Positions 1 through 8,228 of a stretch of 35,533 bases of DNA are shown piece by piece. A program made the position numbers and the translations under genes. This DNA is from Nitrospirota bacterium (GTDB taxonomy: Bacteria > Nitrospirota > Thermodesulfovibrionia > UBA6902 > JACROP01). The stretch is taken from assembly GCA_016214385.1 (NCBI GenBank), contig JACROP010000173.1:1-35533 (forward strand), written 5' to 3'. Positions within the stretch are counted from its first letter, which is position 1. The number at the start of each line of letters is the position of its first letter. Below the pieces are notes generated by a model that was not told the DNA's origin, searched no databases, and saw only the letters and a list, made by a program, of their open reading frames with translations.

Positions 1-71
1 CCACATATAAAACTCTTGCTTTTTTAAAATAGAGATTGTTTAATAATTATAATAACTATTAAAGTTTTGCC

Positions 72-521
72 ATGGCACTAAGAGTCAAAAGAGAATTCAG
101 TGAAGGAGAGAGAAAAAGTCTGCCCCTTTTCCCTATTAGTGTAGCAGCAGAGCTTTTAGGGACAACAGACCAGACCCTCAGGCTTTATGAAAAACATGGG
201 CTCATAAATCCGTCAAGGCGCAATAAAAACAGATTCTATTCAGAAAATGATATAAAATGGCTTAAATGTTTGAGAGACCTGATACACGATAAAAAAATCA
301 GCATCGAGGGAGTCAAGAGGCTGCTTGATTATGCTCCATGCTGGGAGATAATGAAATGCACTGCTGATTTCAGGGGAAAATGCACTGCATTTATAGATAA
401 TACAAAACCATGCTGGGAGATTAACCGCATGGTATGTAAAAGCGCAGATGATAAGATATGCAATGATTGTGTTGTCTATCTCTCAGGGATACGGAAAAAA
501 AGAGCGACCAGTAGACCTTAA
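72..521 (+). CDS. MerR-family regulator with two-CW cysteine tail
   Basis: A 149-residue transcription regulator. Residues about 21-65 form a MerR-type winged helix (PISVAAELLG, then TLRLYEKHGLI), closest in style to HspR-like members. The C-terminal third is cysteine-rich: C90-W91, C96, C104, C114-W115, C122, C130 and C133. Two CW pairs spaced 24 residues apart match what is called a two-CW domain. I infer that this tail binds metal, an iron-sulfur cluster or a redox signal; no ligand is shown. A TATAAT hexamer sits at 48-53, but the -35 is poor and no Shine-Dalgarno is evident before the ATG. The gene converges on murQ, and a 5-bp inverted repeat (526-538) in the 23-base gap is too weak to call a terminator. 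Its targets are unknown. Confidence 0.85.
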   Translation: MALRVKREFSEGERKSLPLFPISVAAELLGTTDQTLRLYEKHGLINPSRRNKNRFYSENDIKWLKCLRDLIHDKKISIEGVKRLLDYAPCWEIMKCTADFRGKCTAFIDNTKPCWEINRMVCKSADDKICNDCVVYLSGIRKKRATSRP

Positions 522-544
522 ATCCCGGCTATAAGCCGCCCGAT

Positions 545-1459
545 TTAGTTAGCCTTTAATGCATCTCGAAGAACCCCGCTGTATCTCAGAAGGAGCATCG
601 CTGCATCTTTTATTTTTAAATCCTTAAGCTTCATTAAGATTGCGACCTTTGCCCTGCCTGCTGCCTTTTTTAAAAGTTTTTCTGCCTCCTTCTCGCCCAC
701 ACCCGTTTCCTGCATTACTATGGTTTTTGCCCTATCAAAGAGCTTCTTATTCATGGGTTTAACATTAACCATTAGATTTTTGTAAACCTTTCCGAGCCTT
801 ATCATTGAGATGGTGGATATTATGTTCAGTATAACTTTTGTTGCAGTTCCTGCCTTCAACCTCGTAGAGCCTGTCAGGACCTCTGGTCCAACTATGACAT
901 TAATAATGTTATCTACAAAAGGCGGTTTACTAACTCGGTTGCGAGTCGTACCGACCTTATTAAAAGTAAGCAGCCATACCTTGGCCCTTCTCCTTTTAGC
1001 CTCTTTGAGGGCAGCAATTACAGAGGGAGTTTTACCGCTGGCTGATATGCCAAAGACCATGTCCTTTGAACCGATAGCTCTATTTCTTATCTCCCTTTTT
1101 GCTGATTCCATGTCATCCTCTGCGCCCTCAACTGCTGCCACCAGAGCCCTCTGGCCTCCGGCGAGGATGGCCTGAATTTTTTCCCCGCTTATACCAAATG
1201 TTGGAGGGGTCTCCACTGCATCAAGAAAGCCAAGCCTGCCGCTCGTTCCAGCGCCAACATAAAAGAGCCTTCCACCAGCTTTAAAGGTATCAACAGCAGA
1301 GTTTATTGCCCTTTCAATAGACTTTTTCTCTTTGAGAATACCCTTTAATCCCTTGAGCTCCTCGCCTACCATAAGCTCAATAATATCTGCTGTGGGGCGG
1401 ATGTCTAAATCTCGTGAGCGGGGGTTTCTACCCTCAGTAATCTTCAATTGTTTCTCCAC
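545..1459 (-). CDS. murQ: N-acetylmuramic acid 6-phosphate etherase
   Basis: Cleaves the lactyl ether of MurNAc-6-phosphate to GlcNAc-6-phosphate and D-lactate during cell-wall recycling in the cytoplasm. The 304-residue protein has the SIS-domain family landmarks: TEGRNP at 8-13, GAGTSGRLG at 69-77, the catalytic-type Glu83 in DAVETPPTFG, Glu111 in the second acid position, GISASGKTP at 137-145 and GPEVLTGSTRLKAGT from 191. The start is GTG. The unusual point is residues 168-180, between TFN and FVDNI. Part of this segment is encoded by a double-hairpin repeat also found at 18914 and, diverged, in ubiX. The loop is about six residues longer than in E. coli MurQ as I recall it. No other murein-recycling gene is nearby. 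Sure of the family. Confidence 0.95.
   Translation of the reverse strand: MEKQLKITEGRNPRSRDLDIRPTADIIELMVGEELKGLKGILKEKKSIERAINSAVDTFKAGGRLFYVGAGTSGRLGFLDAVETPPTFGISGEKIQAILAGGQRALVAAVEGAEDDMESAKREIRNRAIGSKDMVFGISASGKTPSVIAALKEAKRRRAKVWLLTFNKVGTTRNRVSKPPFVDNIINVIVGPEVLTGSTRLKAGTATKVILNIISTISMIRLGKVYKNLMVNVKPMNKKLFDRAKTIVMQETGVGEKEAEKLLKKAAGRAKVAILMKLKDLKIKDAAMLLLRYSGVLRDALKAN
934..955 (-). repeat. Double-hairpin repeat, copy A (inside murQ)
   Basis: Read on the minus strand this is GTCG, a 3-nt loop (GTA), CGAC, TCG, a 4-nt loop (CAAC), CGAG: two adjacent small hairpins. The copy is identical, over 24 nt when the next two bases are included, to 18914-18937. It is related to 21606-21627. It lies in frame in murQ, encoding V169 to R175 and the first base of the next codon. 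Confidence 0.85.
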
Positions 1460-1625
1460 GCTGATGCTTAATTCGTTAATTGCCTAATCATAGCATAAAA
1501 TTTACCACGAATTTCGGTTTATTGATTTTAGTTTCACTGTCGTGTATATTTTTAATGTATAGAAATTAATATCTTTTATTTTCTTCTCTGTGTTCTCTGT
1601 GGCTTAAATTAAGTTTTTATTCTTT
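1460..1625. other. Divergent intergenic region murQ/argD
   Basis: A 166-base AT-rich gap between two divergently transcribed genes, so it should carry promoters for both, but I see no convincing -35/-10 pair. Positions 1584-1603 contain TCTGTG/TCTCTGTGG wording, the reverse complement of a CCACAGAG motif seen again at 27352-27359. This looks like a degenerate dispersed intergenic repeat. Confidence 0.4.
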
Positions 1626-2825
1626 ATGGATATGAAGAAACTCATAGAGGACTCTAAGAAATACATAATGAATACCTATGACCGCTACCCTGTTGTCCTT
1701 AGAAAAGGCAGGGGCATGAAGGTGTGGAGTTATGACGATAAAGAATACCTTGATTTTGTCGCAGGTATTGCCGTGAACTGTCTGGGTCATTGCCATCCAA
1801 AAATTGTTGTTGCAGTCCAGAAGCAGGCCCAGAGGCTTTTGCATGCATCAAACCTCTATCACATCGAGCCACAGGTAAAACTTGCACAACTCCTCGTAGA
1901 GCATTCATTTGCAGACAGGGTATTTTTTTGCAACTCAGGGGCCGAGGCCAATGAGGCTGCGATAAAGCTTTCCAGAAAGTATGCGAAAGAACACATGGGG
2001 CCGGAGAGATTTGAGATTATAACTGCTCACGGCTCTTTCCACGGCAGGACCCTTGCAACCCTCAGTGCTACAGGGCAGGAGAGATTTCATAAGGGATTTG
2101 AGCCCCTTGTGCCTGGTTTTATACATGTCCCTTTCAACGATACAGGCGCCATTAAGAATGCCATTACAAAACATACATGCGCTGTCATGCTTGAGCCTAT
2201 TCAGGGAGAGATCGGCGTGAAGATGCCCAGTGAAGGCTACTTTAAAGAGGTCAGGCAGTTATGCGATGAACATGGCCTTTTACTAATACTCGACGAAGTT
2301 CAGACTGGCATGGGCAGGACAGGTAAGCTCTTTGCTTACGAACATTTTGGAATCACACCTGATATTATGACCCTCGCAAAGGCCCTTGGAGGTGGAGTGG
2401 CTATAGGTGCAATGCTTGCCAGGGAGGCTGTTGCCGCTTCTTTTCAACCTGGCTCGCATGCATCGACTTTTGGCGGCAACCCTCTTGCGTGTGCGGCTGC
2501 CATTGTCACTATTGAAACAATCCTTGAAGACGGCTTTATCCTCGATAACTGCAGACGTATGGGGGATTACCTGAGAAATGGGCTTGAGGGTCTCAAGAAA
2601 GAATTCCCTTCAATAATTGCAGATATACGGGGTAAGGGCCTTATCATTGGCATGGAACTTACAAGAGAATGCAAGACTATAACCACCGCGTGTATGGAAA
2701 GAGGTGTCCTTGTAAACTGTACTGGAGGGAATGTCCTCCGCTTTATCCCTCCCTTGATAGTTACAGAAAAAGAGATAAACCACCTCCTCGATGTCCTTGA
2801 GGCGGTCTTTGGAGGGCTTTCATAG
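1626..2825 (+). CDS. argD: Acetylornithine aminotransferase
   Basis: A PLP-dependent class III aminotransferase that converts N-acetylglutamate semialdehyde and glutamate to N-acetylornithine and 2-oxoglutarate in arginine biosynthesis. The 399-residue length is normal. It has SGAEANEAAIKLSRK (104-118) for cofactor phosphate binding, SFHGRT (137-142), ILDEVQTGMGRTG (221-233) with the pyridine-nitrogen Asp223, and K252 in TLAKALGGG as the Schiff-base lysine. The gene runs directly into argF, with only four bases between its stop and the best argF start, so the two are co-transcribed. Related enzymes acting on ornithine, GABA or succinylornithine share these motifs; the argF neighbour decides the call. 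Confidence 0.93.
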   Translation: MDMKKLIEDSKKYIMNTYDRYPVVLRKGRGMKVWSYDDKEYLDFVAGIAVNCLGHCHPKIVVAVQKQAQRLLHASNLYHIEPQVKLAQLLVEHSFADRVFFCNSGAEANEAAIKLSRKYAKEHMGPERFEIITAHGSFHGRTLATLSATGQERFHKGFEPLVPGFIHVPFNDTGAIKNAITKHTCAVMLEPIQGEIGVKMPSEGYFKEVRQLCDEHGLLLILDEVQTGMGRTGKLFAYEHFGITPDIMTLAKALGGGVAIGAMLAREAVAASFQPGSHASTFGGNPLACAAAIVTIETILEDGFILDNCRRMGDYLRNGLEGLKKEFPSIIADIRGKGLIIGMELTRECKTITTACMERGVLVNCTGGNVLRFIPPLIVTEKEINHLLDVLEAVFGGLS

Positions 2826-2829
2826 GAAA

Positions 2830-3735
2830 ATGAAAAGGGATTTTTTAACATTATGGGATTTATCAACAGGGGAGATAAATACCATTCTTAAGAGGGCATC
2901 TGAGTTTAAATCAGGTAAAGACGCAACCACCTGCCCTTTAATTGGAAAAAGCATCGGGCTTTTATTTGAAAAGGCATCCACGAGGACAAGGATTTCCTTC
3001 CAAGTGGGCATCTATCAGCTCGGAGCCCAGGCTATATACCTAAACCCAAAAGAGATACAGCTTGGAAGGGGAGAGACCATAGAGGATACAGCCAGAGTGC
3101 TTTCGAGGTATTTACACGGTATTGTAATCAGAACCTTTGCCCATAAGACTATAGAGGAGTTTGCAAAAAATGCATCAATACCTGTAATTAATGGCCTTAC
3201 TGACCTGCATCATCCGTGTCAGGCCCTTGCAGATATCTTAACTATAATGGAGCAGAAAAGTCGCTTAAAAGGCATACGCCTGTGCTACATAGGTGATGGA
3301 AATAATGTTGCCAACTCCCTTATTGAGGCAGCATCGAGGACAGGCATGGATATTGTGCTTTCCTGCCCGAAGGGCTACAAACCTGACGCAGAGATTTTAG
3401 AAAGAGCCCGCAGAGAATCAAAAAATAACATTCAACTCATAGACGACCCCCTGGAGGCAGCCTCAGCCGCAGATGTGCTTTATACAGATGTATGGGTCAG
3501 CATGGGCCAGGAGGAAGAGACTAAAAAGAGGAGAAAAGTTTTTAAACAGTATCAGATTAATAAGAAGCTTCTATCCCGTGCCAGGCCTGATGCCATAGTA
3601 ATGCACTGCCTGCCTGCCCACCGTGGAGAAGAGATTACGGATGAAGTCATTGACGGGCCACATAGCCTGGTCTTTGACCAGGCAGAAAACAGGCTCCACA
3701 CCCAGAAGGCACTCCTCGAGATGCTGATAAAATAA
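2830..3735 (+). CDS. argF: Ornithine carbamoyltransferase
   Basis: Transfers the carbamoyl group of carbamoyl phosphate to ornithine to make citrulline. I start it at the ATG at 2830, giving 301 residues. The longer reading from 2791 overlaps argD and adds a tail unlike the family, and the paralogue at 4985 begins with the same MKRDFL. All functional motifs are present: STRTR at 50-54 and Arg101 for carbamoyl phosphate, HPCQALAD for the carbonyl and domain linkage, a VSMGQEE loop for ornithine, and HCLPAHRGEEI near the C-terminus. It is co-transcribed with argD. The last 156 bases are almost identical to the end of the paralogue at 4985-5854. Confidence 0.94.
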   Translation: MKRDFLTLWDLSTGEINTILKRASEFKSGKDATTCPLIGKSIGLLFEKASTRTRISFQVGIYQLGAQAIYLNPKEIQLGRGETIEDTARVLSRYLHGIVIRTFAHKTIEEFAKNASIPVINGLTDLHHPCQALADILTIMEQKSRLKGIRLCYIGDGNNVANSLIEAASRTGMDIVLSCPKGYKPDAEILERARRESKNNIQLIDDPLEAASAADVLYTDVWVSMGQEEETKKRRKVFKQYQINKKLLSRARPDAIVMHCLPAHRGEEITDEVIDGPHSLVFDQAENRLHTQKALLEMLIK

Positions 3736-3755
3736 AAACCAAAAATAGAAATTCT

Positions 3756-4859
3756 TTACCTACCTTTTTCAGTGCCGCCCAGGCACTGACGGAGCCTTTC
3801 ATTTACTTCCTTATATTTATTCTCAAGTATGGAATAGAAGCGGGCATTGTCAATTGCTGTTGATGCCTGTTCTGCCACTATGGAAAAGAAATGCACATCA
3901 GCCTCTTTAAACGCATCGGCCCTGGTGCTTGCAATGAACAGGATGCCATAGTTCCTCCCCCGACTGTTTAAGGGCATATCGAGGAATGAACCCACATGAG
4001 ATGGTTCCTTTAATATTAAAGGTGAAAGCCCGCCTTCAAAGGAAATTGTTAAATCATCAGGGTTCAGCGCTTGTTTATTGAGGGCATACGTGAGCTCACA
4101 CAGGTGGGTTTTCACTTCAGCGATTAAAGTGTCAGTTACAGGTTCTACAGGAACAATCTTTATGTTTTTATCTTCTATGAACAGGATTGCAAAGAGAGCA
4201 AAGTCCATGTGCCGCCTGAAAAGCTCAAGCATAGTCCTGTAAATCTCTTTTTCATCGAGAGAGCCTCCAATGGCCTTTGATATTGCATTGGCGAGGTCTA
4301 CTTCTATGAGTTGTTGTTTCTGTGTATTTGAAAATTCCATCCTCTCTATCACCATTGCTGCAACTGTTGCCACAACTGTGAGGAGTTCCTTGTCCCTGTC
4401 CGTGAAAACGCCGTCAATACGGTTGTTGAGGCTTATTACGCCGAGAACTCTGCTCCCTATGATAATAGGAGCAACAATAGAGTCCTTTATTGTCCTGCTT
4501 TTTTCCTTCATGGAAGTAAATCTTGGGTCAGTATTGTCACCGATTATGAGAAGAGGTTCGAGCTCCTTAGCCACCCACCCGGCAATACCCTCGCCGTATT
4601 TGATTTTGGCCTTCTCTATTATTTCTGACTTGAGGCCCTCTGCGCTCTTTATCTCAAGTTCCTCCTTACCCCTGTTAAAAAGCATCACTGAGCCGCCCTC
4701 AGCCTTGAAAGTTTTAAGGCACACATTTAAAATCTGCCTGAAGAGATTTTCAGGCTCAATGATTGTCCCGAACTCGTTAATTGCATCAAGGAAAATGCTA
4801 ATGGCAGGATTCTCTTTTAACAACTTTTTGACATGAGGAATTATCGGATTATTTAGCAT
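3756..4859 (-). CDS. Tandem GAF-domain protein
   Basis: A 367-residue soluble protein with two GAF-like domains. The first is at about residues 35-175 (GGSVMLFN, YGEGIAGWVAKE, SIVAPIIIGSRVLGVISLNN are typical). The second is at about 200-350 (LFAILFIED, MPLNSRGRNYGILFIAS, VAEQASTAIDNARFY). A short coiled C-terminus follows. There is no kinase, GGDEF, phosphatase or DNA-binding domain, so it would have to pass its signal to a partner. The ligand is unknown. It lies on the opposite strand between argF and its paralogue and converges on argF with a 20-base gap. Co-location with arginine genes may be incidental. Confidence 0.8.
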   Translation of the reverse strand: MLNNPIIPHVKKLLKENPAISIFLDAINEFGTIIEPENLFRQILNVCLKTFKAEGGSVMLFNRGKEELEIKSAEGLKSEIIEKAKIKYGEGIAGWVAKELEPLLIIGDNTDPRFTSMKEKSRTIKDSIVAPIIIGSRVLGVISLNNRIDGVFTDRDKELLTVVATVAAMVIERMEFSNTQKQQLIEVDLANAISKAIGGSLDEKEIYRTMLELFRRHMDFALFAILFIEDKNIKIVPVEPVTDTLIAEVKTHLCELTYALNKQALNPDDLTISFEGGLSPLILKEPSHVGSFLDMPLNSRGRNYGILFIASTRADAFKEADVHFFSIVAEQASTAIDNARFYSILENKYKEVNERLRQCLGGTEKGR

Positions 4860-4984
4860 GGCTAAAAATATAGCACATTCCTTCTGTCGATACTACCGAG
4901 GTTTATGGTAAATTTTTAAAAAATGTTTGTCTTTGAGTATCAAAATATTGAGAATACCCTTTATGTGTGATAATATCTGATGCC

Positions 4985-5854
4985 ATGAAAAGGGATTTTC
5001 TGAGGGTCATTGATTTTACTGTTGATGAGCTGGAATCCATTCTTCAGAAGGCCGCTGACTTTAAGAACTCTTTTGACCCTGGATACAGCGCCCTTATCGG
5101 CAAAAATATCGGCCTCTTATTCGAAAAGCCTCCTACAAAGATGGCCGCATCTTTTGAGGCGGGTATAAATCACCTCTGGGGGAGACCTGTTTACATTGAC
5201 TCAAAGACTATATTCCAGGGTAAAGGGTCTCTCCTTGAGTCGGCAAAAGTCCTCTCAAGATATATTAATTGCATGATAATGAGCGCAATTTCTCACAGCA
5301 CTGTAGAGGAATTTGCGAGACATGCATCTATACCTGTGATTAACGCAAATACTGACCTGCATCATCCGTGTCAGGCCCTCGCAGACCTCTTAACTATTTT
5401 TGAGAAAAAGGGTAGATTCTCTCTGAGGCTTGCATACATAGGCGAAGGAAATAATATTGCACATTCCCTGATTGAAGGGGCTGCGAGGGTCGGGATGGAT
5501 ATTTCCCTCGCATGTCCTGCGGGTCACGAACCTTTTTATGAAATTATCCAGGAGGCGCGGAGAGAAGGAAGAAGTTTGATAGAGGTTGTAAGGGAGCCAT
5601 CTGCTGCTGCAAAAGATGCAGATGTCCTTTACACATCTGTTATGTCAAAACCCTATGGAAAAAATCTTTACCAGATAAACAGTTCCCTTCTAAAATTGGC
5701 CAGGCCTGATGCCATAGTAATGCACTGCCTGCCTGCCCACCGTGGAGAAGAGATTACGGACGAAGTCATTGATGGGCCACATAGTGTGGTCTTTGATCAG
5801 GCAGAAAACAGGCTCCACGCTCAGAAGGCCCTCCTTGAGATGCTGATAAAATAA
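4985..5854 (+). CDS. Ornithine carbamoyltransferase-like paralogue lacking the carbamoyl-phosphate motif
   Basis: A 289-residue paralogue of the argF at 2830. I take the ATG at 4985 because MKRDFL aligns with ArgF. The fold motifs HPCQALAD and HCLPAHRGEEI remain. However, STRTR of ArgF is replaced by P50-T-K-M-A54, ArgF Arg101 corresponds to Ser100, and the SMG ornithine loop is replaced by SVMSKPYG. By family knowledge these residues bind carbamoyl phosphate and ornithine, so ordinary ArgF activity is unlikely. It could be a pseudoenzyme, a regulator, or a transferase of altered specificity such as the YgeW-type proteins. The reading frame is intact and well conserved, which argues for selection. 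Its last 156 bases match argF at about 147 positions, far more than the rest, which suggests gene conversion. Confidence 0.85.
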   Translation: MKRDFLRVIDFTVDELESILQKAADFKNSFDPGYSALIGKNIGLLFEKPPTKMAASFEAGINHLWGRPVYIDSKTIFQGKGSLLESAKVLSRYINCMIMSAISHSTVEEFARHASIPVINANTDLHHPCQALADLLTIFEKKGRFSLRLAYIGEGNNIAHSLIEGAARVGMDISLACPAGHEPFYEIIQEARREGRSLIEVVREPSAAAKDADVLYTSVMSKPYGKNLYQINSSLLKLARPDAIVMHCLPAHRGEEITDEVIDGPHSVVFDQAENRLHAQKALLEMLIK

Positions 5855-5888
5855 AGAAAAAGCTTCAAATCTGCTATAATTAGTAAAA

Positions 5889-7544
5889 ATGATAAATACC
5901 CTCTCAATTATCCCACTCGGCGGTGTTGAGGAAATAGGTCTTAACAGTACTGTTCTTGAATACGGCGATGATATTATTGTAATCGACGCAGGTCTTATGT
6001 TCCCTGAAGAGGAGATGCTTGGCGTTGACTTTGTCATCCCTGATTTTACCTATCTCATTGAGAACAAGGAAAAGGTAAAAGCTATTATTCTTACCCACGG
6101 GCATGAAGACCACACAGGCGCCCTTCCATTTTTCCTCAGGGAATTAAAGGTTCCAATCTATGGGACCCCTCTTACCCTCGGGCTTGTAAAAGATAAACTA
6201 AGAGAACATAAACTTTTCGATGTTGAGCTTATTGCGGTCAAGCCGAGAGACGTTGTTGCCCTCGGGGCTTTTGAAATAGAATTCATCAGGGTTACACACA
6301 GCATCGTTGACGGCGTTGGTCTTGGAATAATTACGCCCCTCGGAAGGGTTGTACATACAGGTGATTTCAAGCTTGACCCAACTCCTGTTGATGGGCAGCT
6401 CATGGATTTTCATAAGTTCTCTGAATATGGAGAGACAGGCACCCTCGTACTCCTCTCAGATAGCACCAATGCTGAAAAGGGTGGTTACACATTCTCTGAA
6501 AAAGAGGTGAGAAGGGCTTTTGAAGAGATATTCTCCACAGCCCCTGGCAGAATAATAATAGCCACTTTTGCCTCAAATATACATCGTATACAGCAGGTCA
6601 TTGATGTGGCAATGCTCTTTAACAGAAAGGTCGCCATTTCAGGTAAGAGCATTGTCGCTAATGCCCAGATTGCCCTTGATCTTGGCTATTTATCTATCCC
6701 GCCTAAAACCTGGCTGAGAATCGATGAGCTCGACAGTCTCCCTGACAAAGAAGTGGTCATCCTGACAACCGGAAGCCAGGGAGAGCCGATGAGCGTGCTT
6801 TCCAGAGTAGCCACGGATGAACACAAGCATATAAAAATCAAAGAAGGTGATACAGTAATCCTTTCTGCAAAGATGATTCCAGGCAATGAACGTTCCATAG
6901 GCAGGATCGTCAACCACCTTTTCAGGCGCGGTGCAAATGTGATTTATGAAAAAGTCTCCGAAGTTCATGTATCAGGCCATGCAAGCAAAGAGGAACTCAA
7001 GTTAATGTTGAATCTTGTCAAGCCAAAGTACTTCATTCCTGTGCATGGCGAATACCGCCATCTCGTATACCATTCAAAGCTTGCAGAGAAATCAGGCATA
7101 CCCAGAGGCAATATATTTATACTCAATAATGGCGATATTGTTGAATTCACCGCAGAGGGAGTATCAAAAAATGGCAGGATTACTTCTGGAAGGGTCTTCA
7201 TTGATGGTAAGGGTGTCGGTGATGTGAAAGATATGGTTTTGCGGGACAGACTCAGGCTTGCCCATGACGGTATAGTCTTGATACTGATTGGTATCGAGAA
7301 GCTGACAGGGAGAGTTCTTTCAGGGCCTGAGATAATCTCGAGGGGTTTTATATTTGAAGATGTCTCTCAAGAGCTTTTTGAAGAAGTTAAGGCTCTGGTT
7401 GATGATACCATAAAGTCCATGGGCCAGGAGGTAAGAACTGATATTTCTCTTGTCCAGGTAAAGCTGCGAACCACACTGAGAAAATTTTTGCTCAACAGAA
7501 TGGACCGCAGGCCTATGATACTGCCTGTTGTAATTGAGGTATAA
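5889..7544 (+). CDS. rnj: Ribonuclease J
   Basis: A metallo-beta-lactamase/beta-CASP ribonuclease, with endonuclease and 5'-3' exonuclease activity on mRNA and rRNA precursors. The 551-residue length is standard. The zinc ligands are visible as THGHEDHTG (H70, H72, D74, H75), followed by H161-type THSIVDG and HTGDFK. The beta-CASP segment includes ATFASNIHR and GSQGEPMSVLSR, and VSGHASKEEL and PVHGEYRHL complete the active site. The N-terminus MINTLSIIPLGGVEEIGLN is typical. A TATAAT at 5875-5880 lies only eight bases before the ATG without a clear -35 or Shine-Dalgarno, so a very short leader or read-through from upstream is possible. Confidence 0.94.
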   Translation: MINTLSIIPLGGVEEIGLNSTVLEYGDDIIVIDAGLMFPEEEMLGVDFVIPDFTYLIENKEKVKAIILTHGHEDHTGALPFFLRELKVPIYGTPLTLGLVKDKLREHKLFDVELIAVKPRDVVALGAFEIEFIRVTHSIVDGVGLGIITPLGRVVHTGDFKLDPTPVDGQLMDFHKFSEYGETGTLVLLSDSTNAEKGGYTFSEKEVRRAFEEIFSTAPGRIIIATFASNIHRIQQVIDVAMLFNRKVAISGKSIVANAQIALDLGYLSIPPKTWLRIDELDSLPDKEVVILTTGSQGEPMSVLSRVATDEHKHIKIKEGDTVILSAKMIPGNERSIGRIVNHLFRRGANVIYEKVSEVHVSGHASKEELKLMLNLVKPKYFIPVHGEYRHLVYHSKLAEKSGIPRGNIFILNNGDIVEFTAEGVSKNGRITSGRVFIDGKGVGDVKDMVLRDRLRLAHDGIVLILIGIEKLTGRVLSGPEIISRGFIFEDVSQELFEEVKALVDDTIKSMGQEVRTDISLVQVKLRTTLRKFLLNRMDRRPMILPVVIEV

Positions 7545-7565
7545 GCAGAGGTTAACTACGACAAC

Positions 7566-8123
7566 TTATAAGTTTCGTCTTTTCTTTACATCCTTTATTA
7601 TCCATATAACAAACCCGGTAATCACAATCCCTATGGCAATCGGGATTTCATATTTTTTAATATCTCCAATGAGTTCTTTAATTGTAAAGCCAAAGAAATA
7701 ACCTAAAAATGTCATCAGACATGCCCATGTAAGGCAGCTTATAAACTGGAGGAGAAAATATTTATAAGGGCCCATCCTCATCAGGCCAAAGAAGGCTGCG
7801 CTAAGGAGTCTGAAACCATAAATATACTGGGAAATGAAGAGTGCAAAGATGCCGTATTTTTCAACTAATTTATTAAGTCTTGTCAGGTCTATTTTAATAA
7901 ACCTGCGGAGAAAATTTATAAAGCTATCACCCTTTAAAAGGGCTAAAAGAAAAGCTGCTGTGTGACCTACATAAGAAGCAATGGTTGCTACGGTAATTAT
8001 TGTTACAAGGTTAAGATGGCCGGACTGGGCAAAAAACCCACCTGCAATAAGAACACTTTCTCCTTCGAAAAAGGTGCCGATAAAGATAGCAATGTAGCCA
8101 TATTCGACTACGAACTCCTCCAG
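7566..8123 (-). CDS. DedA-family membrane protein, CTG start proposed
   Basis: A 185-residue polytopic inner-membrane protein of the DedA/SNARE-associated family, linked to lipid flipping and membrane homeostasis. The first ATG in frame (7781) would give only the last 71 residues. The frame is open upstream to 8123 and encodes the conserved DedA core: YGYIAIFIGTFFEGE, AGGFFAQSGHL, IASYVGHTAAF, KYGIFALFISQYIYGFR. No ATG, GTG or TTG lies between the in-frame TAG and this core. A CTG at 8123 is preceded by AGGAG (8134-8130) with a 6-base spacer and begins LEEFVVEYGY, exactly where family members start after Met. It lies 105 bases downstream of uvrA on the same strand. Start-codon loss or a base error are alternatives. 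Confidence 0.82.
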   Translation of the reverse strand: MEEFVVEYGYIAIFIGTFFEGESVLIAGGFFAQSGHLNLVTIITVATIASYVGHTAAFLLALLKGDSFINFLRRFIKIDLTRLNKLVEKYGIFALFISQYIYGFRLLSAAFFGLMRMGPYKYFLLQFISCLTWACLMTFLGYFFGFTIKELIGDIKKYEIPIAIGIVITGFVIWIIKDVKKRRNL

Positions 8124-8228
8124 AGTTAGCTCCTGCCTGTCCTATGCATGGTAAAATTTTAAAAGACTGTTTAAAACGTTGTCAAGCTCTTAGCAAAAAT
8201 AGGTAGGGACAGCGACCATTTATCCCTC

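Noticed and set aside
526-538. Terminator between the MerR gene and murQ
   Set aside because: CGGCT/AGCCG is only 5 bp with a 3-base loop and no T run.
810-1284. Plus-strand open frames opposite murQ
   Set aside because: They are antisense to a well-conserved gene and have no family features or ribosome sites.
2791-2829. Longer argF start overlapping argD
   Set aside because: The added residues are argD sequence read in another frame; the paralogue and the family start at the MKRDFL equivalent.
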